Shown here piece by piece: positions 1 through 11,600 of a stretch of 64,000 nt of DNA. The stretch comes from Isoetes taiwanensis (Eukaryota > Streptophyta > Lycopodiopsida > Isoetales > Isoetaceae). A model generated the notes under the pieces. It searched no databases. It saw only the letters and a list, made by a program, of their open reading frames with translations, and had not been told where the DNA came from. The stretch spans positions 22,781,106 to 22,845,105 of the forward strand of contig JAJEKV010000008.1 in assembly GCA_021234155.1 (NCBI GenBank), written 5' to 3'. Position 1 is the stretch's first letter; each line of letters starts with the position of its first letter. Position numbers and translations under genes: made by a program.

Positions 1-2545
1 GGCGGCTTCAATCTTTGCGGGATCCGTCGAGATGCCTTACCGCTCGGATCACATGACCTAGATACTCCACCTTCTGCATTTGGCGGTGGCACCGACAACT
101 TGGCGTATTAACGGGTGCCTCTTCAACTTTTCCGCACTCTTCTCAAGTCTTTGTGCGTTGCTCTTCAAGGGATCTGCTATACACCAAAATGTCATCAAAG
201 AATACAATCACAAAGGTGTCTAAAAACTCCACGAAGATGTCGTTCATGAGCCTCATGAGCGTCGGCGGGGGCATTCGATAAGCCGAAAGGCATTACTAGT
301 GAACTCATAGTGCCCATACCAGCGTTAGAAGGCGGTCTTATGGATATCTTCTTCCTTTATCCCGATCGATGATAACCCGACCTTAAGTCGATTTTGGAGA
401 AGATTTTTGCTCCTTGTAGCTGATCCATCAAGTCATCGATGACGGGGGAGCATACTTGTTCTTAATGGTGTGCTTATTCAACTGTCTATAGTCTATGCAC
501 ATCCTTAAGCGCCATCCTTCTTCTTAACGAAGAGGATGGGGCTCCCAAATGGCGAAACACTAGGATGCGATGAAACCCGGGTCAAGCAACTCCACGCAGC
601 TGCTTCTTTAGCTCAAACAACTCTGCGTTGTCATTCTATATGGAGCCTTGCTTGTTGGCTTTGTTCCGTTCGAGTGCTATCTGCTTTCGACTCCCCTATC
701 TGGAGGGAGCAGCTTGATCTCATCACGGAAAGAGATCATGGAACTCCGTGATCGCCTTAGCTATTTGCCCGACGCAACTTCTTTGAGCACTTTGTCTTCT
801 TTGCTTCCTTCCGATTCGGCTCACTAATCTCAAGCTTGAAGATGTATGCCACTTGCTCACTCTTGATGCACTTGAATAGCCGTTTAGAAGGCATTACACT
901 TGCATGATGGGAACAACTTCCTTACTGTTATCTCAATGATCTTGCCGTCGGGTGTTGGGAAGGTCACCTTCCGCTTCCACAATCGATAATGGCCCCGCTG
1001 GTCCAAGGTACTCCATTCCTATGATCAAGTCGTACTTGCCGAGATGCCCATTACTTCTGCCCCATCGGATATTAATCCACGGCAAGTCGATGTCGAAGTT
1101 AATTCTCTTGCTCGCCGTGCCGTCGCCTTACCGCACCACTTGCTAAGACGACGGGCCTTGGCTTTGACTTTAATGGTTTCAACTTCAACATTTGAACCAT
1201 TGCGGGGATGCAAAGTTATGGCTACTTCACGAGTCTATCAAGACTATGAAGGACTTGGTCTTGGCCTTCCCTCTTTGTGGAAATTACTTTATCTTGGCTC
1301 TCTTGCTTGCTCTGTATCTATTGCGGCAAAGATATGGCACTCACCCCAGATAGTAGCGGCCTTCCTGCGCCGCGTCGTCGAGACAGGCGTCCCAATCTCC
1401 CAACTCCGCTAGAGTTGCACTCATGGCGAGGGGCGGTTTCACGTCCTATGCTTTGGCTGGCTTACACTGAAGCAAAAGCTGCTTTTCTATGCACTCTGTC
1501 TCTTTTCCTTGGGCATTGCACGTAAAAAGGATCGCCTTTGCTTTGGAGTAGTTTGACCCCTCCCCGCTTGTCCTTGAAGGACACACCGCTTCTTCTCCTT
1601 TGTTCCCGGTTTTCCAGGTGTGGGGCTCTATTTGGACTGGATGGCTGCCCTAGGGCTATAGCTTCCCGTCGCCTTGCCTTTATCCCGGAAATATCTGGCA
1701 TACGCGGCTATTACGAGGTCCCGACCCCCGCAAGCTTATAGCCTTGGACTCTGCCGATCATTGTCTTAGGGTTTATTGCCACAAGCTGCGAATCTCCTCA
1801 TTGAGCCCCTCAATATAGCTTTCTCTTGCATGCTTCTCTCCCAACTTTGGCACACTCTGACCTTAGCCTCATGAATTCCCTCAGTATATTCACGGACCGA
1901 TTTGTTGCCCTTTTGCAACCTATAGAACTGCTGCATCATCTTGGACTTATGTTCCCTTGGGGCGTAATTAAAACGAAGGCTTTAGCAAACTTCACGAACT
2001 TACAAGCATCCCTGCTTAAGCCATGTGCCTTTGCATAACCCTTCCACCAAATCCGCGGCGGCTCCTTTCAAGTTGGCGTTGCCACTCTTCCTTTGTCTTT
2101 ATCCTTCATGCCATAAGCATTGCGGTACTCACTCATTTTAGTCCCAGCCATGCCTCTGCTTCTAATCGACTGTTCTCCCGAGAACTATTCCGGTTCTTGG
2201 GCCTTCTTCTTCTTCCTCGGAGTCGGAGTCTGAGTCTGAACTTGAGTCGGAGGAATCCGAGCTGGGGGATCTCCTTCTCTTGCTCCTCTTCTTGTCCCTT
2301 CCTGTTTTCCGAGCTGATGCTTGTGGCAATTGAGCATTGCCCACCAAACCCGCTCCGGCTTGCGCGGACAGCAAGGCTTTTATCTGCTCAAGGTCCGTCC
2401 TCATCTGGGATATCTCCTCCTCTGGGGTCATGGGTTCCATATCTTCAAATAGGTTCCTTGCCGGGGGTGGTCTGGGCGGGGTCTGCTCTTCAATAAGTTC
2501 TCGCAGTTGTCGTTCCCCTGCGCTTAGGCTTCTAGCTGCATACAC
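1..2545 (-). pseudogene. Decayed gag-protease-reverse transcriptase of element A
   Basis: The whole stretch aligns by eye, in order, with the better preserved gag-pol at 58,320-60,750 on the same strand. Codons for the RT catalytic motif FFDDILVY are readable on the minus strand at about 183-208. The gag N-terminal part (2,545-2,162) is an open frame with an acidic serine-rich tail (SDSSDSSSDSDSDSEEEEE) after a basic KKRSKRRR segment. Between them stops and frameshifts break every frame, with several small deletions relative to the other copy. None of the 136-nt duplications falls in it, so this decay is probably genuine. RNase H and integrase would lie beyond the window start. Confidence 0.8.
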
Positions 2546-2638
2546 AAGTGATTCATAGCTATATGGTTAGTTTCCTTTGTTCTCTTGCATTGTTTATGTT
2601 TGTTGGTATAATTGTGGGGCAAAATTACATCAACAAAA

Positions 2639-2910
2639 CATTTAAAGTGCAACAGAATTGTATTTATATATTATATAATATTTTAGTACAAAAAGTTTCT
2701 GGGATCAAGAGTCTAACTAATCTTGAAATTGCCGGTAAGACGGGTTGTCTTCAAGAAACTTCTTAACTTGGGCCCATTTAAAGTGCAACAGAATTGTATT
2801 TATATATTATATAATATTTTAGTACAAAAAGTTTCCGGGATCAAGAGTCTAACTAATCTTGAAATTGCCGGTAAGACGGGTTGTCTTCAAGAAACTTCTT
2901 AACTTGGGCC
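2639..2910. repeat. 136-nt direct duplication at the ORF2 3' end
   Basis: Two near-identical units (2,639-2,774 and 2,775-2,910), differing by about one base (tttctggg against tttccggg), cover the last codons and stop of ORF2. The homologous place in element D (62,581 and 62,717) also has a 136-nt offset duplication but with different breakpoints. It is one of many duplications of this offset in the window and is probably an assembly artefact. Confidence 0.8.
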
Positions 2911-4211
2911 GTCCCTACCGAAAGTGACCCAAGTTCCGATGATGCTTTTGGCCGAGCCTCCTGTAAGGCTCTCACCAAGTCTTCTACCCCAGCGGTCGGA
3001 TGTGAGGGGCGATCCACGTAATCTCGGCTCGACGTCGATGGGGTATGGCGAAGTCGAAGAGGTCGAGTCTACTCTCCCATCCAGCAGCAGCGGCAAATAG
3101 TACCTGAGCGACCTGTCGTTGTGTGTCGCCGAAGCTTCCCCGCTTGTTTGACCTCCCGCTCTATGTCGCCCTGCATACTCGTCGACCTCTATCTCGGTGA
3201 GCTCCCGGTAGTCTTCAATTGTGCGGTCGACCCTCCTGAGGTCGATTCCTTCCCCTCTTGCCGGGGGTGGTGTCGAAGGCCTGGGCATTAGGATGCTCGT
3301 GGTCTTCCCACGGATCCCCATCTGTTCTTGGAGGGCGAGGAACTCCTCCTCTGTTGGCAGCTCCCGCTCGTCCATCATTTGCCTGATGCTGCTGTAGGCT
3401 TGGATATCTGAAGTCGCTTCTCCTGTGTAGGTATCGGCCTCCCTCACTTGAAGCGGGAAGTCCGAGACTCCCCGGACGATGAAGTCGTCCATGTCGGTCT
3501 GCCGCAGTTGGTGGAGCAGTTCGTCCAATCTGAGCTCCCTCTCCCTGCATTCGGGGAGGTTCTGTATGTCGATGAGGAGTAGATACTCCTCTCCGTTGAT
3601 GATGATAGGAGCTAGGCTTGTGATGCCTAGCCCGAGTGGGCAGTTGGTGGAGCAGTTCGTCCAATCTGAGCTCCCTCTCCCTGCATTCGGGGAGGTTCTG
3701 TATGTCGATGAGGAGTAGATACTCCTCTCCGTTGATGATGATAGGAGCTAGGCTCCCTCTTCTCCTTCTCTTGCTTCTTGTTCCTGTTGATACTGTAAAA
3801 GCATCTGCTCTTCCTCTTGCACTGCTATGGGGTCCACCTCCATCGGAGGGATCGAGGTTGCCCCCATCGGGTTTTCGGCGCGGTGGGATAAGAAGATGGC
3901 TAGGGCTGCGGTGTAAGAGAAGTTGATACTGTAAAAGCATCTGCTCTTCCTCTTGCACTGCTATGGGGTCCACCTCCATCGGAGGGATCGAGGGCGATGT
4001 TGGGGACATCGCCCAGGGCTGCTTGAAGGGATGGCCGGGGAACGAAATATCCTATGCAAGGAGGGACCTGAACAAGGGAGGGTCCTACCCTAGCTTGGAA
4101 CTCTGCTAGGACTTGCCTATATGCTGGGGTTGCGTTTAAAGTAGCTTGCACATCTAATTCCCTCTCGAAGACTCGGAAGATATCGTTGACATCAAGGAGG
4201 GACCTGAACAA
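2853..4211 (-). pseudogene. Element A ORF2: conserved protein of unknown function, frame interrupted by duplications
   Basis: I do not recognise this protein. Readable pieces are MFRSLLDVNDIFRVFERELD near the N-terminus, then IGYFVPRPSLQAALGDVPNI, a stretch with LLLIDIQNLPECRERELRLD and ELLHQLRQTDMDDFIVRGV, then DTYTGEATSDIQAYSSIRQM and EEFLALQEQMGIRGKT, ending near SVGTAQVKKFLEDNPSYR before a TAG at 2,855-2,853. The same blocks in the same order occur in element D (62,763-64,000), with many substitutions but conserved spacing. The frame is broken by duplications offset by 136 nt (3,505/3,641; 3,786/3,922; 4,057/4,193). The N-terminal start is uncertain. It lies between the H3-like ORF and gag and is preceded by a TATA-like box at 4,364-4,371, so it may be a separately transcribed accessory protein. 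Confidence 0.6.
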
Positions 4212-4363
4212 GGGAGGGTCCTACCCTAGCTGAAGTCAGCAGTGGCCATTGATCTAGCCAAGAAGAGAGTAACAGACGGATGCAGAAGCGCCTCGAGGAG
4301 CTGGAAGATCGCCTAAGCAGTGGAGAGCAAATTTGCAGGGTGCTAAATGAGAAATGGGGAACA

Positions 4364-4371
4364 TATTTATA
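4364..4371 (-). promoter_or_regulatory. TATA-like box upstream of ORF2
   Basis: The minus strand reads CTATAAATATG about 150 bp upstream of the ATG at 4,211 and about 180 bp downstream of the nearest hairpin repeat. This mirrors the arrangement upstream of the H3-like ORF. Promoter function is inferred from motif and position only. Confidence 0.4.
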
Positions 4372-4548
4372 GAATTGGGAAAAACCCTAATTTTTGGATG
4401 ATCTAGAATTTACTGAGATTAGGCAATTCTGATCTATTAAGGGATGCAATTGCAAGTTTGAAGACTATTTCTAGGGTTTGAGCATACTAAGAACAACTAC
4501 TGAACCTATTCTACAATTTGGAGATCATTTGGTGAGAAATGGTACGAG

Positions 4549-4814
4549 GTCTCACACGTTGCGCCCAAACCGATTTTGAGAATCTCATTTTCTGTCCTGG
4601 CGCGACGTGTGAGACATGGGTCCTAATTGGGCTAGGTTTACTCAATTTAAGTGATCTAAGGCTGTAATTCCACTAAACTCGTCGAGTTAGGCAGAATTGA
4701 CCCCTTATTTGGTCGATTTGGAGCTGTTTTGGGCATTTTTGGGCATGGTCTCACACGTTGCGCCCAGACCGATTTTGAGAATCTCATTTTCTGTCCTGGC
4801 GCGACGTGTGAGAC
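4549..4814 (-). repeat. Two tandem spacer units, each with a 67-nt hairpin
   Basis: Copies at 4,549-4,615 and 4,748-4,814 lie in a tandem unit of about 199 bp between the H3-like ORF and ORF2. Each starts GTCTCACACGTTGCGCC and ends GGCGCGACGTGTGAGAC. The arms pair over 11 bp, then one T-G, then 5 bp, around a loop of about 33 nt. Related units occur at 6,502-6,568, 22,413-22,677, 23,286-23,607 and 45,966-46,031. Confidence 0.8.
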
Positions 4815-4960
4815 ATTGTCTCAATTTTTGCTCAAAGTTCCAATTTAACTAAAACAAAAGCTAGGGATCGATATCTTAACTTATTTAAACAAGGTCTAAC
4901 ACTTTATTTACACAAAAATTCTTTATATTAACAAAAATATTCATTATTTACAAAACGGTT

Positions 4961-6319
4961 TCAAGGCCATTCTCCCTTGATGTGCCTGGCAAGATACATA
5001 TCCTGCCTCATGAGGGTAACCCTCTTCGCGTGCACTGTGCAGGCCGTTGAATCTTCAAAATGCTGCACTATTTTTGCCTCTGCTGCCTCCTGTAGGCACA
5101 GCAACATTTCGTCGGTTACTCGCATGTCCGTGTTGTATTCTTGCATGACTTCACGAACCAAGCGTTGGAATGGCGCCCGGGGGATCAAGAGTCCGTAACT
5201 CTTCTGGAAGTGGCGGATCTCCTTGAGGGCTCTGTCCTCTAACTTCTTCTTCTTGCTCCGCTTCTTCCCTGGTGCTCGGGGAGGCTTGGGCCTGGGTGGC
5301 GGTGGCTTCAAGGTTTGCTTTGGGGGTACTCCACCTTCAACTGTCCTCACCCGATGCTCCTGAAAGTAGGCATTGTATGCCTCCCACTTCTCCATATAGG
5401 AGTTGTGCTCCCTAATTCTCTTCTGATAGACCTTGACAGGGTCTATCACATACGCCTCCCGTTGGGGTCGCGGGGCTTTAACCCTATCCCACGTCGGGAA
5501 AGGTGGGGGCTTCGCCAACTGTCCCGCCTCCTCCTGTTCCTGTGCTACCTGGTCCTGGGCTACCTGTTGGGGCACCTCCTTCTCTACAGGTGGGGGTTTT
5601 GAAGAGCTTGCTCCCTCTACGCCAGGCACGTAGTCTTCATCCGAGTCGTCGGTAGTAGGCGGGGTCTCCTCTCCTGACGGCTCGTTGATGACGGGACCTA
5701 CTGCTCGCTTCCCGACCTTCACCACTTTCCTTTTGCCTGCTTTTATGGCTTTGGCCTTTCTCTTCTTCGACCCGCTGGCTGTGGTTGGGTCGTCTTCCTG
5801 ACTCTTCGTCCTCCGCTCCCGGCGGCGCTCTTTGGCTTCGTATTTGTAGATGAAGCGTGCAAGATTGGCCTCTTCATCCGGGGTGAGTTCCGGCGGCTGC
5901 TGCTCCTCTCTTCCTTGCTCTTCCTGCAGGTGGATCTCAGCCTGGGGTTGCTCCTGGGCTGTTGATTGGTCCGCCTGCTCCCTCTGCTCCTCCTGTGGCC
6001 GGGTGTCCTCCTGGGGCTGCTCCTGGTCCGCCTGCTCCCGCTGCTCCTCCTGTGGCCGGGTGTCCTCCTGGGGCTGCTCCTGGCTTCTTCCTTCCTCCTG
6101 TGCAATCTCCTCGAGGATTTGGTGCATGATGTTCGGCCGGTCGTCCTCTACGAGCTCTGTACGGTCGCTCCGATCCGATCCTGCTTCCTCGCTCGAAGAA
6201 GATTCGCCTTCATGGAGAAGGCGTTCTCGAAGGACTCTTTGAAAGAGGCCGGAGCCGCTGGCGCTGGAGGATCCGCTTCGGCTAGGCTTCCTTGCAGTTT
6301 GTTTGGTGCAGGCCATCAT
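4961..6319 (-). CDS. Histone-H3-like protein with a long internal insert, carried by element A
   Basis: This is a 452-residue ORF. Residues 3-13 ([11 protein letters not shown]) match the canonical H3 tail except Arg2 to Cys and a Pro at position 10, so Lys4 and Lys9 (H3 numbering) are kept. Starting at Met2 (6,316) would give the canonical spacing. Residues 14-363 are an insert: acidic Ser/Glu-rich, two in-frame 19-residue Gln/Glu repeats (80-98 and 99-117), a basic NLS-like run (184-205), a Pro-rich linker and a second basic run (351-359). Residues 364-452 form a complete H3 fold with [17 protein letters not shown] and HAKRVT, ending RHIKGEWP. By eye about half of these residues are identical to canonical H3. 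Loop 1 has the canonical length, so it is not CENH3-like. A TATA-like box lies 99 bp upstream. Function is unknown: nucleosome incorporation, targeting or reader decoy are all inference. Confidence 0.9.
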   Translation of the reverse strand: MMACTKQTARKPSRSGSSSASGSGLFQRVLRERLLHEGESSSSEEAGSDRSDRTELVEDDRPNIMHQILEEIAQEEGRSQEQPQEDTRPQEEQREQADQEQPQEDTRPQEEQREQADQSTAQEQPQAEIHLQEEQGREEQQPPELTPDEEANLARFIYKYEAKERRRERRTKSQEDDPTTASGSKKRKAKAIKAGKRKVVKVGKRAVGPVINEPSGEETPPTTDDSDEDYVPGVEGASSSKPPPVEKEVPQQVAQDQVAQEQEEAGQLAKPPPFPTWDRVKAPRPQREAYVIDPVKVYQKRIREHNSYMEKWEAYNAYFQEHRVRTVEGGVPPKQTLKPPPPRPKPPRAPGKKRSKKKKLEDRALKEIRHFQKSYGLLIPRAPFQRLVREVMQEYNTDMRVTDEMLLCLQEAAEAKIVQHFEDSTACTVHAKRVTLMRQDMYLARHIKGEWP

Positions 6320-6417
6320 TTGGTGGTTTGTCGATCGGAGCTAAGCGCCAGAAGATCACCTTGGCGAACACGAGCAAAGTTCTAGGGAAGAACACGAAAA
6401 ATGGGAGGGGTCTAGGT

Positions 6418-6427
6418 CTATTTATAG
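6418..6427 (-). promoter_or_regulatory. TATA box for the H3-like ORF
   Basis: The minus strand reads CTATAAATAG, centred about 100 bp upstream of the ATG at 6,319. A start site about 30 nt downstream would leave a 5' leader of roughly 65-70 nt. A hairpin repeat lies 75 bp further upstream. It suggests a promoter separate from the LTR. Function is inferred. Confidence 0.5.
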
Positions 6428-6501
6428 GGGCCAATTTTTAGGTCAACTTTTAACTACCTTTTTGGGTTACTTCAAGCATCTAAAACATCTAATTAAGCAA
6501 G

Positions 6502-6568
6502 GTCTCACACGTTGCGCCCAGCCCGATTTTGAGAATCTCATTTTCGGTCCTGGCGCGACGTGTGAGAC
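6502..6568 (-). repeat. 67-nt hairpin upstream of the H3-like promoter
   Basis: It has the same imperfect palindrome as the spacer copies, with outer arms GTCTCACACGT and ACGTGTGAGAC. A fragment of the left arm recurs at about 6,701. The ACGT cores and GCGC tracts resemble plant bZIP- and E2F-type sites, but that reading is inference. Confidence 0.75.
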
Positions 6569-6950
6569 ATGGTGGGGCCCACTACTAAATTTTGTACTTT
6601 TTGAACATGTAACATGCTAATTCTACTGATTCTTAGCTTAAAATTAGAATTATCATGTTATTTCACTGTAGTTTACAACTTTTTGGTGTCAAAGCTGAAT
6701 GTCTCACACGTTGCCCACTACTAAATTTTGTACTTTTTGAACATGTAACATGCTAATTCTACTGATTCTTAGCTGATGTTGGCTCACCAATTTTAGTCTT
6801 TTTACATTTTTATTCATTTTAACTGTTACTAGCTTAGCATAACTACAAAAATGAGAAAATTTTTTCCCATTTTTCGAGGTTTAAGGATCCTATCAAGTTA
6901 GTGCTACTGGGAACATGGCCAGTGCTTTGCTCTTGGTCTCCAAGAACATA

Positions 6951-7098
6951 GCTTTGATACCACTGTGACGTCCCATACTCGTATACGGTGCACTCACCGT
7001 ATACAAACAGGAGTTCATCCCCCATACCAGCTCCGTGCCGATACAGGGCCCTCCACATAACACTGCAACCGTGCTCCAAGAACATAGCTCTGATACCA
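6951..7098 (-). other. Primer binding site for initiator tRNA-Met (present twice)
   Basis: The minus strand reads TGGTATCAAAGC at 6,962-6,951 and TGGTATCAGAGC at 7,098-7,087. The second is the classic plant initiator tRNA-Met primer site. Each lies one base inside the LTR end (…GTCACA). The two are exactly 136 nt apart, so one is probably a duplication artefact. Confidence 0.85.
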
Positions 7099-8640
7099 CT
7101 GTGACGTCCCATACTCGTATACGGTGCACTCACCGTATACAAACAGGAGTTCATCCCCCATACCAGCTCCGTGCCGATACAGGGCCCTCCACATAACACT
7201 GCAACCGTGACGGGTTCCAGTGGGAAGAGTGAAGGGGTCATTTACCCCGCCTCCCTCGGGGTCTACCTAGTCTGCTTGAAGCGTAAACATACATGTCGTA
7301 AGATATAGCATAAGCACATATCCACCCGAAGGGTGGTCCATCACATCCTGCATAAACAAGGTGAGCACAATACATCTGGGGAATCCTACCCAAGGCTCGG
7401 ACTCAAGGGGATGACCGACGGCTTGGGTCCTCGAGTTCATTGCGCATGTAATTCATGGCAATGGATTTGGCTGGCATATGAACATGGCATAGGGTTGTCC
7501 ACTCCATCCGCCCCTCCCTCGGTGCACACTTTGCAGTGGGGCTGAAAAGTGTCGGGACCCCGATCAGAGCCCGCCCGGATGCATAGCCGAAAGGGCTATT
7601 CACGGGTTCATCCTCCCGGTTTGGATGGGGCAGGTAGGGATCCCTCCCTCGAGGAGATCTACATCTTGACTCCACGGTGACTAGAGGGCCACTTGCCCTT
7701 ATTTGGTGAACCCATCGGAAAGTGAACACCACTTCACGGGTGTCGAGCCCATGCCTTGCCCACACGCAGTGGCAAGCCATTAGACCTAGTCACAATGATC
7801 CCTGGTAGGCTTTACACACCAGAGGGATCGTTCAAGAGTCAGGACATGAACCTCCTTCTTAGCCGGTCGGCCCCTATCCCTATACTTCACAGAGAACTAA
7901 AGAACTAGATCTAATCTACAACATAGAGTTAGGTTCTTTAGTTAGAATCTGCTATCTAGAGATCTAGAGAGCTGCTATGGGCAATCTAAAAGGAGTTCAT
8001 AGAGATACATCATCCATATACTTCACAGAGAACTAAAGAACTAGATCTAATCTACAACATAGAGTTAGGTTCTTTAGTTAGAATCTGCTATCTAGAGATC
8101 TAGAGAGCTGCTATGGGCAATCTAAGAGGCTAAACCTACTGATTCTATGGTGAAATAGGGTTTAGACTATCTAATTGGCTCAAATACGATCCTTGAGGGG
8201 CTCCTCCTCGTGGGCAAGTTAGGGTTTTCTACCCTATATAGACAAGGGGGTTGGCTAGGGTTTCCAATTATCCCCTTTTGGCATGTGGGATAATTGGAAA
8301 TGGGCCCACTTGCCTTTAATGGCTAGGTGGCCAAATGTGCCCACATGGAAATGTGTGCCCACATTAATGTGTACATTGGAAAATGTGCACATTAATTGCA
8401 CCTATGGGTGTGGCCCACTTGGCATGAAGTGTCCACATGGAAATGTGTGCCCACATTAATGTGTACATTGGAAAATGTGGACATTAATAGTTGCACATAT
8501 TTCTGGCAAGTTGCCCCCTAGGGCTACCCACCTGGCTACACGTTGGCGTACACGTCAGTCGGGGTGGCGTGCATGGAAATGTGTGCCCACATTAATGTGT
8601 ACATTGGAAAATGTGGACATTAATAGTTGCACATATTTGG
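6964..8640 (-). repeat. 5' LTR of element A
   Basis: On the plus strand the LTR begins TGTGACGTCCC (6,964, and again at 7,100 after the duplication). It then has a perfect 10-bp-arm palindrome, GTATACGGTG-CACT-CACCGTATAC. It follows the same course as the LTRs at 21,160, 23,960, 28,915, 46,718 and 53,744, up to the ACACGTCAGTCGGGGTGGCGTG block. It then breaks off instead of reaching a GTCACA end. Duplications of offset 136 occur at 7,881/8,017 and 8,437/8,573. Confidence 0.85.
8231..8246 (-). promoter_or_regulatory. Probable LTR core promoter of element A
   Basis: The minus strand reads CTATATAGGG in the U3-like part of the LTR. The equivalent place in the other LTRs reads TATTTAAG (about 25,100, 30,321 and 47,871), so a TATA-like element is kept at this position across the family. 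Confidence 0.4.
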
Positions 8641-11600
8641 TATAACCAATAAACTGGGGATAAGAAAAAAACCTTTTAAGTCAATCAGGTCCTAAGACCT
8701 TCATAACTTTTAATCATGACATGATCTTTGCAAGAACAAGTCATGATTCAATAAGCAGCCCTAAGATCAACCAGGTGCATTTGAACTTAGGCCAAAGACA
8801 TGGTTACATAAGAAACTTCCAATATTTAATTATAGTCATGAAACACAATCCCTAGACATTTTTACAAGGCTAGAATCCTTTAAAGTAGAGATTGCCTTAT
8901 GTAGTAAAAAGTAGGCCATCATTATTTGCCTCTAGTAGAAAAACATTACAAATACCATGTAAAATTAAGGCATCAGCCAATGTCGTATTGAAACACTCCT
9001 CTTGAGCATCTGCAACTGTCTTGAGCAGTTTCAAAATATTCGTAACATGCTAAAGAAACATAGCAAGGAGTAAAAGACCCTGTTACCTGCAGTAGAACCA
9101 GAGGACAGTTAGCCAAGAACATTATGGGTAAAAGCCTAAGCTACTAGCAGGTGTCATTGGGTCTTTTAAGTTTATCACCCTTCACCTTGCTTGAATCCTA
9201 TAAAAAAACAAGGAGAAAAGATTTTTCTACACCCTAGAACCAAGGCAAGTAAAATAGCATGCCCTTAATTATACCGTTCAAGGGGGCTGTTTTTCTGAGC
9301 ATATTGTAGATTACACCTAATGCATCATTTAAAGTTTAGCTAAGATGCATAGGTCATGTTGAGCTATGAGTGGCCAGCCCTTAATCCGTGTCAGTAAAAG
9401 GACCCTGTACAATCTGCAAATTAAGTTTCTATGTAGAACGTCTCTGCCCTAATATACTCGTAGCTAATAGCCAGATTTCAAATACATTATTAGTAGCTCC
9501 ATATTCTGCATATGCTTTAACCATTGTGTAAACAACTCCCTACATATGCGCTGCATGCTTCAATATCAATCCACTGTCATCGTATCCACAGTTCAAGTCA
9601 TCATATCCATTGTTCATGCAAAATTCTGTCAGTGCCTCAACCAGCAAGGTCTCTAAGCTATGCAGAAATCATATTATCATTATATAGATGAATAAATAAA
9701 GGCAGTGCCATAACCAACAGGGTATCTAAGCTATGCAAAAATCATATTACCATTATATAGATGAATAAATAACGGCAAGCAGTAGAGAATTAAGCATGCG
9801 AACCATATCCATTATTAAATAGCAAACAAATGTATCTATCTGCAATAATATCTAAGCACATTTACAATTTCAAGTCTGCCCCTGCTCTGAGCTATATAAT
9901 GCAGAGTAATTCAGCCTTGCAAAAAGCATCTTCAAACGAGCGTTTGCTACACAAGTTAATCCACTAACATGCACAAGCTTTTACTAATGTCAAATGACCA
10001 TGTTAGTATGCTCTACATAAACAATGCATAATCCAGCTCTACAAATGTGACAAGCATCTATATGCCGCAGCCATGCTAGCCAGCAAGATAATTATGATGT
10101 TACAGGCCTTGTTTTACAGCTAAAAGAAAAAAGCTTCTACGCTCAGAGAATGCATCTATGCCTTAGAATTAAAAGGCACATCTCCTTAACTTCTGGATCC
10201 GTGGCAGATCTATGCAACATGCAAAGCTTCCAATAGCTCTAATCCGTGTCAAATGCATTAAAACTTATGCCCTCAGCCCCTTGCAGCAGAGATATTCATG
10301 CTTTAGAATTAAAAAGGACCTACAACATCAACTTCATGCAGTAACGAATAGGAGTAACGAATAGGAGGACCATATTAATAGCTGCATGTCCATTCATGTT
10401 CAGACTCATACATTAAGTCGTTACTTTAAATTTTATTCCGGATCTGGACTTGCCTTAACCCAACATACATCACACAGATGCATAGGTCATAGATGTATAG
10501 ATGCATAGATGTCTATAGCTGTGCTTTATGGTCAGAAAGCTAAGTATGTAATCACGATACACAAAGCTAAGCTATGTAATCAATCCCCACGGAATAGAAT
10601 TTAGAGACTCAGGTCCATGTTAAAATAACAAAGCGAATACATGCATATAATCAAGTTTTTACAGGACCTGTTCTGCAGCAAAACTCGAATGGCTCATAAG
10701 TTGAAAAAACATGTTAAATAATGTACCCAAACCTCCAGATCTGTTAAAGCCTTTTACACTCACGGGTTCAGACCACTGCCACTTAATGATTATGATAGAT
10801 GCAGCTGCTAGATTTACAATGGAGAACTGTTTCTATCTACATGCACTAAGCATAATCTTGACTCAAATTAAAAGTTGTATGATTGTGCAAAATCAGATAA
10901 AAGTATTAAGCACTATAATTTTCAAGATTATTCAGGGTATATACATGTGTTAAGCATCTAAATGCAAAGTATAATCTCAAACCTGAGTGCTTGTTGAAGA
11001 TCAAATGATTTCTCCATGGAATCGTTTCTGGTGCTGCCTCCAGCTTGCTCAAGTTTGCCTTAGGCTATAGAGATGCCCTTCCAATGGAAATTGTCCCAAC
11101 ACCATCATCGCATAACGATGCCCAGCCACACAAATCCAATAGGATTCCAATAGTTGATGGCAGGAACAACAATACTTTTGCTTCCAGGTAAGGCTTTGCC
11201 AAGCCAGACGGCTCAATGCTCTATGCTCGCTCTCAATTCTCAGCTAGTAGAACACATCGGAATTCCAGTAGCGCTCAGATCCGGGCAACATATTTTGCTT
11301 CAAATGCTTATTGCTATAAATCACCTGGCCTCTTGTTTGCTCACAGATCTAAATAAGAAAACCCTCATACCTTAGGGTGGAGAGCTGACCATGGTCGTAA
11401 GGTGTACAAACCCATCTTCGTTTATAATCAACATCTGAACCTAGAGTCCAGATCCAACGACCCTGTTTTTTCTGGAGTTTTACAAAAATATTTGAGCACA
11501 ACGACCCTGTTTTTTCTGGAGTTTTACAAAAATATTTGAGCACTAGAATTAGGTTTAGAAACGTGCCAAAAGAAAAAAATTTAATGGCAATGAATTTCCT

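Larger units (their letters stand above)
1..8640 (-). mobile_element. Element A: Ty3/gypsy LTR retrotransposon carrying an H3-like ORF (3' part outside window)
   Basis: Read on the minus strand the order is 5' LTR (8,640 to about 6,964), initiator tRNA-Met primer site, leader, H3-like ORF (6,319-4,961), spacer with hairpin repeats, unrecognised ORF2 (4,211-2,853), gag N-terminus (from 2,545), protease and RT remnants running off the window start. The outer LTR end is broken near 8,573-8,640, where the sequence leaves the LTR consensus shared with the other copies. Element D (53,744-64,000) has the same ORF2-gag-pol order, which supports this being one family. Gag-pol here is heavily decayed, while the H3-like ORF is open throughout. 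Confidence 0.85.

Noticed and set aside
2639-2910. Reading the 136-nt duplications as target-site or recombination products of each element
   Set aside because: The same offset recurs in unrelated sequences with different breakpoints, which no single element's biology explains.
4961-6319. The H3-like ORF as a host CENH3 or ordinary H3 gene
   Set aside because: Loop 1 is not lengthened as in CENH3, the insert is unlike any host H3 I know, and remnants stand at the same place in two other LTR elements.
5966-6385. Plus-strand Leu-rich ORFs of 130-139 codons
   Set aside because: They are shadows of the Gln/Glu-rich repeat of the H3-like ORF on the other strand.
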